64,000 nt of DNA from Parietichytrium sp. I65-24A. Taxonomy: Eukaryota > Sar > Bigyra > Thraustochytrida > Thraustochytriidae. Below the pieces are notes generated by a model. The model was not told where the DNA came from and did not search any database. It saw nothing but the letters and a program-made list of their open reading frames with translations. The number at the start of each line of letters is the position of its first letter. Within the stretch, counting starts at the first letter, position 1. The stretch covers positions 1-64,000 of the forward strand of contig BLSF01000098.1 in the NCBI GenBank assembly GCA_012862575.1, given 5' to 3'. Positions 1 to 11,021 of the stretch are shown here, one piece after another. Made by a program: the position numbers and the translations under genes.

Positions 1-1296
1 GGCATGCGGAACGCTTGGGTGGCTCGCCGAAAATTCTGAAAATCAAATAAAATTGATGCAACAAAACGCTGCTGAGCGGATCGTCGCGGCCATGCAAGCG
101 TATCCGGGGAATGCCGAGGTGCAAGAAAAGGCATGCGGGGCGCTTCGGAATCTCGCTGCGAATTCTGAAAATCAAATAAAATTGATGCAACAAAACGCTG
201 CTGAGCGGATCCTCGCGGCCATGCAAGCGCATCCGGGGAATGCAGTTGTGCAAGAAAAAGCATGCGGGGCGCTTGGGTGGCTCGCTGTGAATTCTGAACA
301 TCAAATAAAATTGATGCAACAAAACGCTGCTGAGCGGATCCTCGCGGCCATGCAAGCGCATCCGGGGAATGCCGAGGTGCAAAGAGTAGCATGCGCAGCG
401 CTTTGGAATCTCGCTGCGAATTTTGAGAATCAAATAAAATTGATGCAACAAAACGCTGCGGAGCGGATCCTCGCGGCCATGCAAGCGCATCCGGGGAATG
501 CAGTTGTGCAAGAAAAGGCATGCGGGGCGCTTTGGAATCTCGCTGTGAATTCTGAAAATCAAATAAAATTGATGCAACAAAACGCTGCTGAGCGGATCCT
601 CGCGGCCATGCAAGCGCATCCGGGGAATGCCGAGGTGCAAAGACTAGCATGCGCAGCGCTTCGGAATCTCGCTGTGAATTCCGAAAATCAAATCAAATTG
701 ATGCAACAAAACGCTGCTGAGCGGATCCTCGCGGCCATGCAAGCGCATCCGGGGAATGCCGAGGTGCAAAGAGTAGCATGCGGGGCGCTTTCGAATCTCG
801 CTGCGAATTCCGAAAACAAAATAAAATTGATGCAACAAAACGCTGCTGAGCGGATCCTCGCGGCCATGCAATCGCATCCGGGGAATGCCGAGGTGCAAAG
901 ACTAGCATGCGCAGCGCTTCGGAATCTCGCTGTGAATTCCGAAAATCAAATCAAATTGATGCAACAAAACGCTGCTGAGCGGATCCTCGCGGCCATGCAA
1001 GCGCATCCGGGGAATGCCGAGGTGCAAAGAGTAGCATGCGGGGCGCTTTCGAATCTCGCTGCGAATTCCGAAAACAAAATAAAATTGATGCAACAAAACG
1101 CTGCTGAGCGGATCCTCGCGGCCATGCAATCGCATCCGGGGAATACCGAGGTGCAAAGACTAGCATGCGCAGCGCTTCGGAATCTCGCCAAAAATTCTGA
1201 AAATCAAATCAAATTGATGCAACAAAACGCTGCTGAGCGGATCCTCGCGGCCATGCAATCGCATCCGAAGAATGCCGAGGTACAAAAGTACGCAAA
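1..1296 (+). repeat. 129-bp coding tandem array (Armadillo units)
   Basis: About ten units of 129 bp (43 codons) run head to tail from the window edge to about 1296. Units 5-6 and 7-8 match each other better than their neighbours do, so a two-unit block of 258 bp appears to have been duplicated. The unit length is a multiple of three, so unequal exchange keeps the frame. Confidence 0.9.
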
Positions 1297-1333
1297 ACTC
1301 GCGTTGGAAGAGCTTTCTTCAAAAGCTGCTTGA
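1..1333 (+). CDS. Armadillo-repeat protein, 3' part (start lies before the window)
   Basis: The frame is open from base 2 and ends at a TGA at 1331-1333, so the N-terminus is outside the window. About 440 residues are visible, made of ten 43-residue repeats plus half of another. Each carries the helix pattern AAMQAHPGNAEVQ followed by ACGALRNLA, the signature of Armadillo-type helical repeats that form a protein-binding superhelix. The last repeat degenerates (ending in LALEELSSKAA), which looks like a genuine C-terminal cap. No catalytic domain is visible, so a scaffold or partner-binding role is inferred from the family only. The repeats are nearly identical at DNA level, which suggests recent expansion or homogenisation. 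The frame runs cleanly through every unit, so the array is probably under coding constraint. The partner is unknown. Confidence 0.85.
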   Translation, partial: ACGTLGWLAENSENQIKLMQQNAAERIVAAMQAYPGNAEVQEKACGALRNLAANSENQIKLMQQNAAERILAAMQAHPGNAVVQEKACGALGWLAVNSEHQIKLMQQNAAERILAAMQAHPGNAEVQRVACAALWNLAANFENQIKLMQQNAAERILAAMQAHPGNAVVQEKACGALWNLAVNSENQIKLMQQNAAERILAAMQAHPGNAEVQRLACAALRNLAVNSENQIKLMQQNAAERILAAMQAHPGNAEVQRVACGALSNLAANSENKIKLMQQNAAERILAAMQSHPGNAEVQRLACAALRNLAVNSENQIKLMQQNAAERILAAMQAHPGNAEVQRVACGALSNLAANSENKIKLMQQNAAERILAAMQSHPGNTEVQRLACAALRNLAKNSENQIKLMQQNAAERILAAMQSHPKNAEVQKYAKLALEELSSKAA

Positions 1334-1980
1334 GCCAATCCCATTCCCAAGTTTGTACAATCGCGCTCCGCTAACAACTACAGATGAAATTTGGTTTGTT
1401 TCCTTTCCTCGTCACAAGCGCGTAGCGTCTTCCTCCTCTTTGCAAAGACGTGGAAATCATAGCTTCTCGTTCTTCTCATTTTTCCCAAAGGCCGAAGGGC
1501 CCCAGCATTTTCGCGAAAATGCGAACAAAAGAATACCGATTGTGGTGCTTTTTCCAGGAATTTTTCCGATTTTCTTCTGATTTTTTTCTATTAAGCCATC
1601 CCAAAGAAAAGAAAGAAAAAAGAAAAGAAGATCAGTGCTTACGCACTTCTTGTTTTTACGGTACAATCAAGTAGTTCAAGCAAAGTCAATCTAAGTGAAA
1701 CTCGCGAACGTCCAAACGGTCATTTTTTCTTTCGGGAAGGTGTTAGCGAGGCTGTTAGGAGCCATGGTAAAGGTCTGGCGCCAAGATGGACTGGACTAGT
1801 CATCGTCCAAGTCACAACATTTCTTGTAGCTTGTGTCGGCGAGGACGGGAAAAAGGTCCTCAGAGTGCGGGCTCGCGAGGGTCGAAAGCGTGAAATGAAG
1901 CAGTGATAGTGTAGTGCAGCTGGACAGTCTGGGCTTGTGTCTCTATTTTCGAAAGTAAAGTGAGAGCCAGACGCAGCGCC
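1334..1980. other. Intergenic, no gene seen
   Basis: Short pyrimidine-rich stretches and an AAAGAAAAG-rich run near 1605-1630. It separates the Armadillo gene from the next start codon and must hold the 3' end of one and the promoter and 5' leader of the other. I see no defined motif. Confidence 0.5.
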
Positions 1981-4900
1981 ATGAACAATCTCGACAGGGG
2001 GCTTCAGGTGGTGTCCCAGCGCGTGGGCACCGATGGCCGGCGCAAAATCGCCCGCTTCGTGTCGCTCGTGCTCAACCCGTTGATTGTGTTTGGATTGTAC
2101 TTTACGGCCACTTCGGTGCTGTACATGAATTTGACGGACAATTTTGACGCCACATCGACTCTCAGTATCGAGGTGCAGGGCTGCTCCGTGGAAGTGCGTC
2201 CGTGCGGGGAGGACTGCTCTTTGGGCTCATCTGGCGAGCCTATCGGCACACTCATTATTCACCGCAACCTGGTCCAGTCAAAGCTGGAGAGGATTTTTCG
2301 GACCAACACTCAAGTTTTAGAGTATTTGGTGCTTACCAGCTCCATCCAATGCTCCAAATTTTTTGGGCGATTTTGCGCGCCAGTCTGTAAAGTCCAGGTT
2401 TTGGTTCCAGAGGCAAACTCGTTGACTCTCAAGGTGTCCCAGATCAAGTCCGACAAGAAGGACATTGCCTCTTTGCATTTGCTCCCCGGCCTCACTTTGA
2501 CATCACTAGTGGCCAAAGGCGATGCCCTCTTCACCGTTTTGAATGAGACCGTGATCACTACAAGTCTCACTGCAAGCACTGGCAGTCAAATGTTTACAGC
2601 TCTGAATTCAAAGCTCACATACGCCAAAGTATCTGCACTGCAAAGCAACGTTCGTATTGTCTACACCAACCCTTCTGACATTCGTCTTCTGGAGATCGAC
2701 CACCGATCCACGACCTACGACGCGAAGACTGGAATGATCGCTCCGTATTCACACAACGTTCCCGTGAACGAGTCCCTGGCAGTTTGCCTTAGCTCGTGGC
2801 ATATGCGGGGCCTGCAGAAAGCGTTTGACGCCGATTCAAATGGTCGCGTGACCAGCGCAGACTTTGACGACGGCGTGAACACTCTGCAAAAGTGCTGCGG
2901 AAGCAGCTGCCCAGCTCTGAACAAGTGCTCGAAAACGTACACTCCAACATTCGTCCCGTACGAAGCAAGCTACATAACCCTGGACACCTTGTATGAAAAT
3001 ATCAGAGCAAACAATGATTACACAGTGATTCCGTTATGCACAAGAAAGACGTATATGTCTCTTGAGGACCAGGACTTCTCAGACACCTCCGCCTTGGATG
3101 CAATTCAAGAGCGCGAGTACCTCAGTCTGAGTACGAATCAGGGCGGAATTCAGGTTTTATTGCTGAATTCCACGTGGAGTAGCTCTCTTTTCGAGGAGGA
3201 CGATGAGAAGCTGGACGTGACCATGAGCTCGGCCACTTTGATTCAGGCCGAGATCCGGGATGTGTATGGGAGCGGACCTGTCGACAAAGAAGAGTCCCCA
3301 GATACAGTAAGTGTTTTGTGTGTTGTTCTTTGGGGGTGGGTGGGTGTAGATCGCTGCAAATTTCGAGTGGAGTCGGCCAAGTGGCTAACCGGTACATGGC
3401 GCAGGATGACATCTTTGCGGTATTTACCGTCAACTACAGTCCGTTCTGCGGGGACTTTTCAAGTGCAACGGAATACAAGTTTGTGTACACCAACATGCCA
3501 ATCTACTTGACAATTCCGCCCCCCCTTTTGCAAGCTCTCTCGATGGGCATCTTAGCCCCAACTGTGCGGAGGTACCAGATCGACCTGGTGTCTAACGGTT
3601 GCACGGCGCCAACCTCTTCAACGACGGAGATGATTGGGCAAGCCATTTTCCGAGTACTTATACCATTGTATCGTACATCTTTGTATGGAATATTTGTGCA
3701 CTATTCCGCTGAAGAGAGCTTCATGATCCCAACCATGACGAGGTTTGTGAAAGACCCGTCTTCCGGGGACATTCTCTCCCATCCGTACACTGGGGAAATT
3801 GGGAGTTTCTCCTTGTACCTGAGCTTTTTGATCGGGGCCATTGTGGCTTTGGTCATTTTGTCGCGGTTTTCTCTCATCATCAGTATCCAACTTCGAAAGA
3901 AAATCAAAAGTGAATCCGCTCGCAGTAAAGTGCTGAGATGGAAGCAGCTGGATGACCTGGGGACCCCTGCCGTGGAGGAAGGCATTCAGGAAGCGCAATC
4001 AATAGCTGTTCAAAACGGCGGACTGTCGAGGCTGAGCTACCTGGAGACACCAGTGGAGCTCTTCAATCTTCTCTTTGTGGACAGCGTACGGCGGCAGTTC
4101 TCTGACTCATTAATGATGTTTATCAATCGCAAATATAAACCCACGTCGAAGAAACAAGGCTACTTTGGAAACTGGAGAAAAACAAAGTTTAGCAGTGCTC
4201 ATATTAGCCCAGATTCATCTCACAAGGAACCGAAGAAACGCTTTTTAGATGCAGTAACCATGTCTACGTTCATAGCGGAATACGAGAAATTCTGCTTTCA
4301 AAAAGACTTGGACATGATGGACGACATCGGCAAAGTAAAACGCAGGCTACTTAAGGAGAAGGGGGTCCGCACCAAGGGAATAATAGCGGATCGAGTGTAT
4401 GGTTGTGTGTGGAGGCCGATACACGAAGTGGAGCGCTCCAGCAAGACGACAAATATCGCGAAGGAAGAGAGCAATTTGAAGCCGATTCCAGAGCAAAAGA
4501 CAACAAAAGGCCCCGTGAGTGGTTGCAGCACCCGGAAAATCCCCCCTAGGGTTAGCCCGCCATACAATCATGACGTTGTTGTGCCCATGCACCACGCCGT
4601 TGAGCGGGTTGCGGCTCTGCTTGTGCAGGGTGCTAGCGACACTGAAGGAGACAATGATCGAACAACAACTCCAGCGGAAGCTTTACTTCAGGTGTTTGTG
4701 GAGACATATTGCATTCAAACCGGAAACGTCCGTGACTTTGTGGCCTTCGACAACCCTTTTTCAGATGATGGAACAGAGCTGTGTGGTTTTCAGCGATCAT
4801 TCCGAGCGTTTGTGCAGCGAGTTGCACAGGACCCGTCACTTTCGGAACAAGTAGTTCCGGAGGATATCATGCTCACAGAAAGAATGTTTTCGGCGATAGG

Positions 4901-6272
4901 TTTGCAGCGGAGACAGGTTCGGCTTGAGATTATCAACGGCCTTCGTCCGATTGCATCAGACGGCGACGAGGCAAATGTTGGCAAGCGATATTCCGGCAGG
5001 TGGTGGTTTGTACAATACCTTGAAACGCTCATACACCAACTTGCATTCGCGGCCGGGCCATATTTTATTCTGCAGATTGCAATTACTGTGCAAATCGCCT
5101 TCGCCGAATCAGTCGGGCCACTCAATAGCCTGCAAAAGGAGGACATCCTGTTCCTGCCTCGTTTGAATAATTTGGGCTCGTTCTTTATCATACGCCCGCT
5201 CAAGTATACAGCCGTTGTGGTGATGGGCACAATATGCGCCTCCTATGTGCTCTTGCTCCTGGTGTACATCGATGCCACTGCATACCCGATCTTGCGGCAG
5301 CTTATCAGAAAGGCGTACGGATTGCTCTTCACCGTTAGTTTGTTTACCTTGCTAACCTTCCTGGTTTCGCAGTGTGTTTGGATCCTCCTTGCAGCCTTTT
5401 TGCAGCCCAGTGAGTTGCTGCCATTTGGAGTCTGTGTCGGCAGCTTTTTCTCCGTCATCTCGTATCAGTACCAGCGGATCTGGGCCATCAAAAAAAGGTG
5501 TGTAGCACTTTACAATGAATTTTTCAACATGAAGATGCGCGAGCGCATTCTTCAGGCCATGGCGCTGAAGAGACAGATCACGGATGGCACAGAGGAGGGG
5601 CTTCTTGCAATTTCGGAGCATGATAAAGATTACAAGTTTGACCCAAACGATCTCTTCAATCTGATAGATGACAAAGTTTCAGATTCTCCTACAGATAATG
5701 CCAGGACCGCGAGCGCTGAGAAGACGGAAAATCAGTCCAAACCTTTGGTGGGGGGAGACGGCTATTTGACGAGGGCAGAGTTTGATAGACTGTTTGACAC
5801 GTTGAACATAAACGTATTGGAGAACAAACGCGACATGTTATTCGCGTTATGTGATACCACTTCGAAAGATAAAGCCAGCGTTCCCGACGACCTCGTGTCA
5901 AGAGAGGAGTTCTTGGAGGCTTGGGACTTCCTCGTCGAAGAACTTGGCTCCAATATCTTGCGAGGCAGTCTGGGGCTTTCCAATCTCCAAATCACCCTAT
6001 ACCTGTGCGTGCTCGCAATCGTGCTCCTGCTCTTATTTGCCTTCCTCATGACCTCAGCAGCTGCATTCAAAACGAGCGGCAGTATCGCTGCACTCATTCA
6101 ATCTGCACTCATCGCTGGCGCTACGAGCGCCTCGGCCTCAATCTCCAACACTTTTGGCGCTGCCGCATCTGCCACCAACCTTGCAGGTTCCGAGAATCTT
6201 GCAAAGATAGTGGGCAAAGAGGTCGAAGATCGCATCGAGCCAGAGGTCGAAGCTTCACAGCAATCGACGTGA
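1981..6272 (+). CDS. Large multi-pass membrane protein with EF-hand loops, one intron
   Basis: Spliced as 1981-3306 and 3405-6272, giving about 1397 residues. The 98-nt intron (3307-3404) starts GTAAGT, has a CTAAC branch-like site and ends GCAG; both exons join in phase 0. A membrane helix near residues 26-48 is followed by a cysteine-containing, probably extracellular region with an EF-hand loop at residues 283-294 (DADSNGRVTSAD). A second helix lies near 578-603, then a long polar region, four or five hydrophobic segments, a second EF-like stretch (GGDGYLTRAEF) and a last helix near the C-terminus. This suggests a calcium-responsive membrane protein. I do not recognise the family and see no channel-pore or transporter signature. 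The start is the first ATG of the frame (MNNLDRG). Confidence 0.8.
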
Positions 6273-7824
6273 TCTTGTCGTAATTCCGCTGGGCAACCAA
6301 AGTTGTCTTGTTTGAAAATAGAGTTGGTTCACGTGGCTTTGTAAATGAAAAATCCAAAATTCTAACTTATGTGAACTCCGAGATGGACGCACTTAAAATG
6401 GAAGGCGAAGTAATTCGTGAAGTTTTCCTCCATCTCAATGAATGAAAGGAATCGAAACAAATGATTGGCAATCAAGGTTAGTATGTGTGCACAGCAAACA
6501 GTGCAATCGCAGTTTTCCTGAACTGATAGTTGTCCAAAGTGTCCAAAGTATTGTTGTTTTCCAAACCATGGACGTTGAACAATAATCTCAGCTATCTCAG
6601 CACAAGATTCCCCCGAGATTCCCTTCCGCAGTCCTACCGACTCGGCTATTACCCCCTACAATCAACGGCTATATATTCAACGCCCACACATCTACCCCTA
6701 CCTCCTCCCGCGGAATGGACTGTGCATGGAAAGCGAGCCGACTATGCATACACATAATCTAATCAATAAGACTTTGGGGAAATGTCGACGCAGTGTAGCT
6801 GGTGCTATAATTTACAATGGGTCCTGTCAGACCCGGCTCGACTATTCACCCGCTATGGATTACAGTAATCAAAGAGCAGGCTTATTAATCCGGCTAGCAA
6901 TTTATATGATAGTGTTACTGCTACTGAATACCAAAACGTGGGCTGAAAGACCAAGCGGACTACCAAGTCTAGAGTTTTCGATGATTGTTGCTATGGATCG
7001 GCTACTAATATGTCGCCCCTATTTAGAGCTATACCAGCCCTATTTAAAGCTATGTCACCCCATAGCGGAGCAGCTGTTACAGTTACAACTAGCTCCTCAA
7101 ATACTATCTGCAACCTGCGAGAACAGATTCGCATAACCGACTGTTACGCAATTGCTCGTTAAGACCTTACTCCAATACTTACAGCATCTTACCATACCAT
7201 ACCTAGGAAATAATTCACTTAAAGCACAATAAGACCATCCCAGTAGTACCGGTAATAGGTATCTACTATCAATATTCTACAGCTAACTACGCAATTATTG
7301 ACACTTAATTCGTTACTCTCAAGTCTTACTGACATTGGTAGACCAGCGTGTAATAATAATCCTACTTCGGTACTGTTGGTACTACTGTGGTAGTAGCTTG
7401 CTTGGTACTCAGTAATACTTAGCACTAAGGAGAAGGATGAATCTGGCTGGTTTGGCTGGTTTGGCGAGTTGCAATAAGTTAGTTGCAAATGCCATTCGAA
7501 CTAATTAGCTCAATTGTTCACAGTCAATTGTTCTGTTCATCAAAGTTGGCAGCAAATGCTCATTGACTGTGAAGGACAGAGTGGGCAGAACCCGAACTGA
7601 CGAACTGACAAAGTGACCAAGTGACCAAGTGGCAAAGTGACAAAGTGACAAAGTGACCAAGTGACCAAGTGACCAAGTGGCAAAGTGACAAAGTGACAAA
7701 GTGAACGAACGACCTGTGCGAGCGAGTACACAGAGAGCACGTGCCAGCTTCTCCTGCTGCGATTTTAAATCGGTGGTGTCTCTGCGGACATTTCTCAGTC
7801 GAGAAAGGGAAAGCAAGAAGGGAA
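6273..7824. other. Intergenic, A+T-richer, no gene seen
   Basis: No convincing coding frame. The stretch 6480-7540 is noticeably richer in A and T, with many short TA-containing palindromes and frequent stops in all frames. A 9-bp minisatellite lies at its right end, just upstream of the HAD gene. Confidence 0.5.
7597..7704 (+). repeat. Minisatellite of 8-9 bp CAA(A)GTGAC units
   Basis: About 12 imperfect copies of CAAAGTGAC or CAAGTGAC with occasional CAAGTGG variants. It lies about 120 bp upstream of the HAD-gene start, so it may fall in the promoter or 5' leader. Confidence 0.85.
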
Positions 7825-8712
7825 ATGGCGAGCTTGATCGGGGGCAAGGGAGTGCAACTGCGGTCGCTATGGAGGACCATGGCGACGCAGAGGGCTGCAC
7901 AGCGCAAATGGACGTCGGCGAGCCATGCCGTGAGCGAAGAGCAGTTCAATCCGCAGCTGGTGATATTTGACAAAGATGGCACTCTGATTGACTTCAAATT
8001 CATGTGGGCTAAGTGGGCCCATACACTCTGCGACAAGCTGGAGACCAGAGGTAAGCTGGACGATGTGGGCATGGTCAAATTCTGCGAGGCGCTAGGCTTT
8101 GACAGGAAAACGAGCAGCGTGCATAATAGGTCCCCGCTCTGCTGCAGCCCCATGCACGAAATCGAGTCTATCTGCATTGACGTGGTCGGCACGCACACAG
8201 AGATTGGCGTCGATAGTGCTCGGACGCTCATTGGTGAAGTGTGGAGTATGCCGGACCCTGCGCGCGATGCCAAGCCCCTGACAGACCTTCACAAGCTCTT
8301 TTCTTACCTTAGCGGATCTCTGGACCTCAAAATTGCCGTATGCACAACAGACGATAGAAAAGTGACCTTGGAGACACTCGACCATCTCGGAGTACTCGAC
8401 CTTGTAAACTTTGTCCTCTGCGGGGACGAGAAGCACGTTGCGCCAAAGCCATCAGCGGATCAGATTCACCACATCTGCGAGAAGCTTGATGTTGACTCTC
8501 ACAACGCTATTATGGTTGGCGATACCATCACGGATATGAAAATGGCCAGAAACTCCCTGGCCGGGATGAGCATTGGAATTCCTGGCGGAGCAGGAAGCAC
8601 CGAGGATTTGATCGACCATGCTGATATTGTTTTACCGTCTATGCATAACTGCGCAAAACTGCTGACCCGTCTTTGCTCTTCTCGCGACAACTTCAATTCA
8701 ATGGCGATTTGA
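7825..8712 (+). CDS. HAD-superfamily hydrolase (phosphoglycolate-phosphatase-like)
   Basis: 295 residues from ATG 7825. All four HAD motifs are visible: motif I VIFDKDGTLIDF (nucleophile and acid/base Asp near residues 49 and 51), motif II VCTTDD, the motif III lysine in APKPS, and motif IV VGDTITDMKMA. This fits a magnesium-dependent phosphatase of the phosphoglycolate/pyrophosphatase branch; the substrate cannot be read from sequence. The first 30 residues are rich in Arg, Ser and Ala with almost no acidic residues (RSLWRTMATQRAAQRKW), which suggests a mitochondrial targeting peptide. Upstream codons in frame lack another ATG, which supports this start. No intron is needed. Neighbours give no pathway hint. 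Confidence 0.88.
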   Translation: MASLIGGKGVQLRSLWRTMATQRAAQRKWTSASHAVSEEQFNPQLVIFDKDGTLIDFKFMWAKWAHTLCDKLETRGKLDDVGMVKFCEALGFDRKTSSVHNRSPLCCSPMHEIESICIDVVGTHTEIGVDSARTLIGEVWSMPDPARDAKPLTDLHKLFSYLSGSLDLKIAVCTTDDRKVTLETLDHLGVLDLVNFVLCGDEKHVAPKPSADQIHHICEKLDVDSHNAIMVGDTITDMKMARNSLAGMSIGIPGGAGSTEDLIDHADIVLPSMHNCAKLLTRLCSSRDNFNSMAI

Positions 8713-9000
8713 GCTCGGAGTTTTCTCGACACATCACAATACACCGTTCCTCCGAACATCTGATTTCGTTTCGCACCTTGGTTTTCCGGTTTGAATTGAC
8801 CTGTTCAAGTAACAACATACAGCGCTTCTGATCATCTGTTTTCACTCCTGTTCTTCTTTCTTCCTTCTTTTTAAATTAAATTTTAAATATGTAATCTATG
8901 TATTGCACTTTCGAACAACGATCTTGATCAATGAAAACCCGAATTACAACTGTTCACGCTTGTCATGCGAAGTACGGTTTGTGCGTTGTCTTCATTTGGA
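8713..9000. other. Convergent 3' intergenic region
   Basis: Lies between the HAD gene (forward) and the enoyl-CoA hydratase (reverse), so it holds both 3' ends. There is an A+T-rich centre with AAATTAAATTTTAAATAT near 8871-8890 that could serve polyadenylation in either direction. Confidence 0.4.
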
Positions 9001-9879
9001 TTAGATTTTGGACGTAAACTTGGACGTCTTTGAAGCCATATGCGCAATCACCTCGCGATCGTTCAAGCACAAGACCTGGCCAGCGTTCTCAGCGTGCGCA
9101 GCAGCTGTCATCGACATTCCTTCCTCCATCGCGCGGAGCTGTTTCTTAGTGATGCGAAGTCCGAGCCAGGAGGTGCGCAAGCACTTGCGAGCAATGTCCA
9201 TGGCCAGCGGGTAAGCCTCTGCATCTGGAACAACATGGTTGACGAGGCCCCACTTTAGAGCAGACTGAGCATCCACCATGTCCCCTGTGGCAGATATTTC
9301 GAAAGCCCTTCCGGTCCCGACCAATTTGGTCAAAAAGTAACTCGAGCCCATCTCACATCCCGAGAGACCCAAAGACACGAAAGCAGCATTCATCTTCATG
9401 CTCTCCCCAGCGACCCGAATATCGCTGGCTAGCGCAAGAGCCATACCGCCGCCTGCAGCGGCTCCATGAACAGCCGCGATCACAATTTGCGGGAGTTGAT
9501 GCAACTTGACCGGGACGCGGGTGAAGTGCTCCTGGTTCTGAAGTCTGGACGAGTCCCACTTGACCCCTCCATCCCCAGATGCGTTGGCTTTCAAGTCTGC
9601 GCCGGCACAAAACCCACGCTGCCAAAGTATAGAGTCCAAAGAGAATTCGCGCGTGTCAGCACTCCTCCAAACGCAAATGACCACCCGAAGCTTTCATCAA
9701 CTCACCCCGCTTCCGCGCAAGACCACAACGCGGACCTTCTTATCGCCTTCTATGGCGCACAGATGATCATACAGCTCCTGCATCAGCTCAAACGACATGG
9801 CATTCAGACGTTTGGGCCTGTTGAGCGTTAACGTCGCAATCTGCCCTTCATCGCTGTCTTCCCTCAACACGCACGCCAT
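9001..9879 (-). CDS. Enoyl-CoA hydratase/isomerase family protein, one intron
   Basis: Reverse-strand gene of two exons, 9879-9706 and 9618-9001, joined in phase 0 to about 263 residues, the usual length of the crotonase family. The 87-nt intron begins GTGAGT and ends GGCAG; splicing restores the family motif RGSGRGFCAGADLK, the first oxyanion-hole region. The second is AAVHGAAAGGGMALALASD. Crotonase-fold enzymes hydrate or isomerise enoyl-CoA thioesters, typically in fatty-acid or branched-chain amino-acid degradation. I see no peroxisomal C-terminal tripeptide of the SKL type (it ends FTSKI) and no obvious mitochondrial presequence, so location is open. It reads convergently to the HAD gene. 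Confidence 0.9.
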
Positions 9880-10544
9880 CTCTCACTCCTTTCCAGCTCG
9901 CCGCCAATGCAATCCAATCCAATCCAATGCAATTCAATGCAATCTCATCCAATCCAATGCAATCCAATGCAATCCAATGCAGTGCTCTTCCAAAACTGTG
10001 ATGATTCTGTGCTCAACTCTGCTCTCTCCACCGCGTCTCGTTATGACTTTGCCGCGTGTCTTCACAGTTGAAAGATCTCTTTCTATCTCTCTCTCTTCTC
10101 CTTCCATCTTTGCCACCTCGCCGCACTAAGACTTCCCCGCCTTTGCTACAGTTTACGCTAGACGAACCCCCCTTCGTCCGCCCTTGGCCAAGCGGAACCC
10201 TTTTCCCCGTCCGCCACCACATAGAAAATATAGGAAGGCTGGCTATCCGCGGTTGTGCTAGATTATAATGGATTATGCGTTCCGCACAGTCCCGGTTCTC
10301 GAGAAGGGAACCGGCGGAACGTGGCGCCTTGGTGACGGCAGGTTCTATTCCAGGAATGTTCGAAATTGCAAGTGGGTGGCATTGCAACACACACACAAAG
10401 AGAGAGAGAGAGAAAGAGGGCGCGCGGAGACCGAGCTGTGGGGATTAGCGAACGTATAGAAAAGAGAGTAGTACACACATTTGCCAGGACGAGCACACAG
10501 AAGCAAAAGCAAAAGCAAATTTTTCTTGACTTGGCAAGTGCAAG
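9880..10544. other. Divergent intergenic region with short repeats
   Basis: Lies between the reverse hydratase gene and the forward GNAT gene, so it probably carries both promoters. 9908-9990 is an irregular array of CAATC and CAATGC pentamers and hexamers. A pyrimidine-rich run (TCTCTCTCT) lies at 10080-10100, an (AG)n run at 10398-10412, and AAGCAAAAGCAAAAGC just before the GNAT start. No gene seen. Confidence 0.45.
9908..9990 (+). repeat. CAATC / CAATGC short tandem repeat
   Basis: About 15 imperfect copies of five- and six-base units (CAATC, CAATGC) directly upstream of the reverse-strand hydratase gene. Confidence 0.8.
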
Positions 10545-11021
10545 ATGGAGAGCGACGGAAAGGAGATGGGAGCTGGCGAAGTCTATGTGGTGCGCGATGG
10601 GAGTCTGCCAAAAGAGGTTGCCGAGCTGAATGAGAATGTGTTTGGGAGCGGCGTGGATGTGGATGCTTGGGAAGAGCGCATGGCTGCGGAATCGTGGACG
10701 GTTTGGTGTCGAGATGGGTTCATCGTGGCACATAGGCGAGGAGATGCGGTGAACATGTGGCTCATGGGCGTGACGGAAGAAGCTAGGGGCAGCGGCGTGT
10801 TCTCGCGCCTGGTCTTGAGGCTGCTATCAGAGCTTGGGTACTGGGATCGCCTGGAGATGACCACGTACCCGGAAAAGTTTGGAAAAATGTTCTCGATGAT
10901 GAGCGCAGTCGCGGAGCGTTGTGACACGGAGGCCGACGCTGCAAAAGGCAAAGCACGGTTTCGTGTGCCCTGCTGGAAGGTTCTGCTTGCAATGCATCTC
11001 CGCAAGTGGATGCGCTGGTGA
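10545..11021 (+). CDS. GNAT-family N-acetyltransferase
   Basis: 158 residues from ATG 10545, a normal length for a single GNAT domain. The acetyl-CoA-binding region is visible at about residues 66-90: a beta strand (NMWLMGV) followed by EEARGSGVFSRLVLRLL, matching the Q/RxxGxG/A pattern that binds the pyrophosphate of acetyl-CoA. A strand and helix (WDRLEMTTYPEKFGKMF) follow. GNAT enzymes move an acetyl group from acetyl-CoA to an amine on a protein or small molecule; the acceptor is unknown. No signal or targeting peptide is obvious, so cytosolic or nuclear action is inferred. There is no intron. Confidence 0.75.
   Translation: MESDGKEMGAGEVYVVRDGSLPKEVAELNENVFGSGVDVDAWEERMAAESWTVWCRDGFIVAHRRGDAVNMWLMGVTEEARGSGVFSRLVLRLLSELGYWDRLEMTTYPEKFGKMFSMMSAVAERCDTEADAAKGKARFRVPCWKVLLAMHLRKWMRW

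Noticed and set aside
644-1191. Reverse-strand open frames across the Armadillo array
   Set aside because: They repeat with the 129-bp period and are shadows of the forward-coding repeats.
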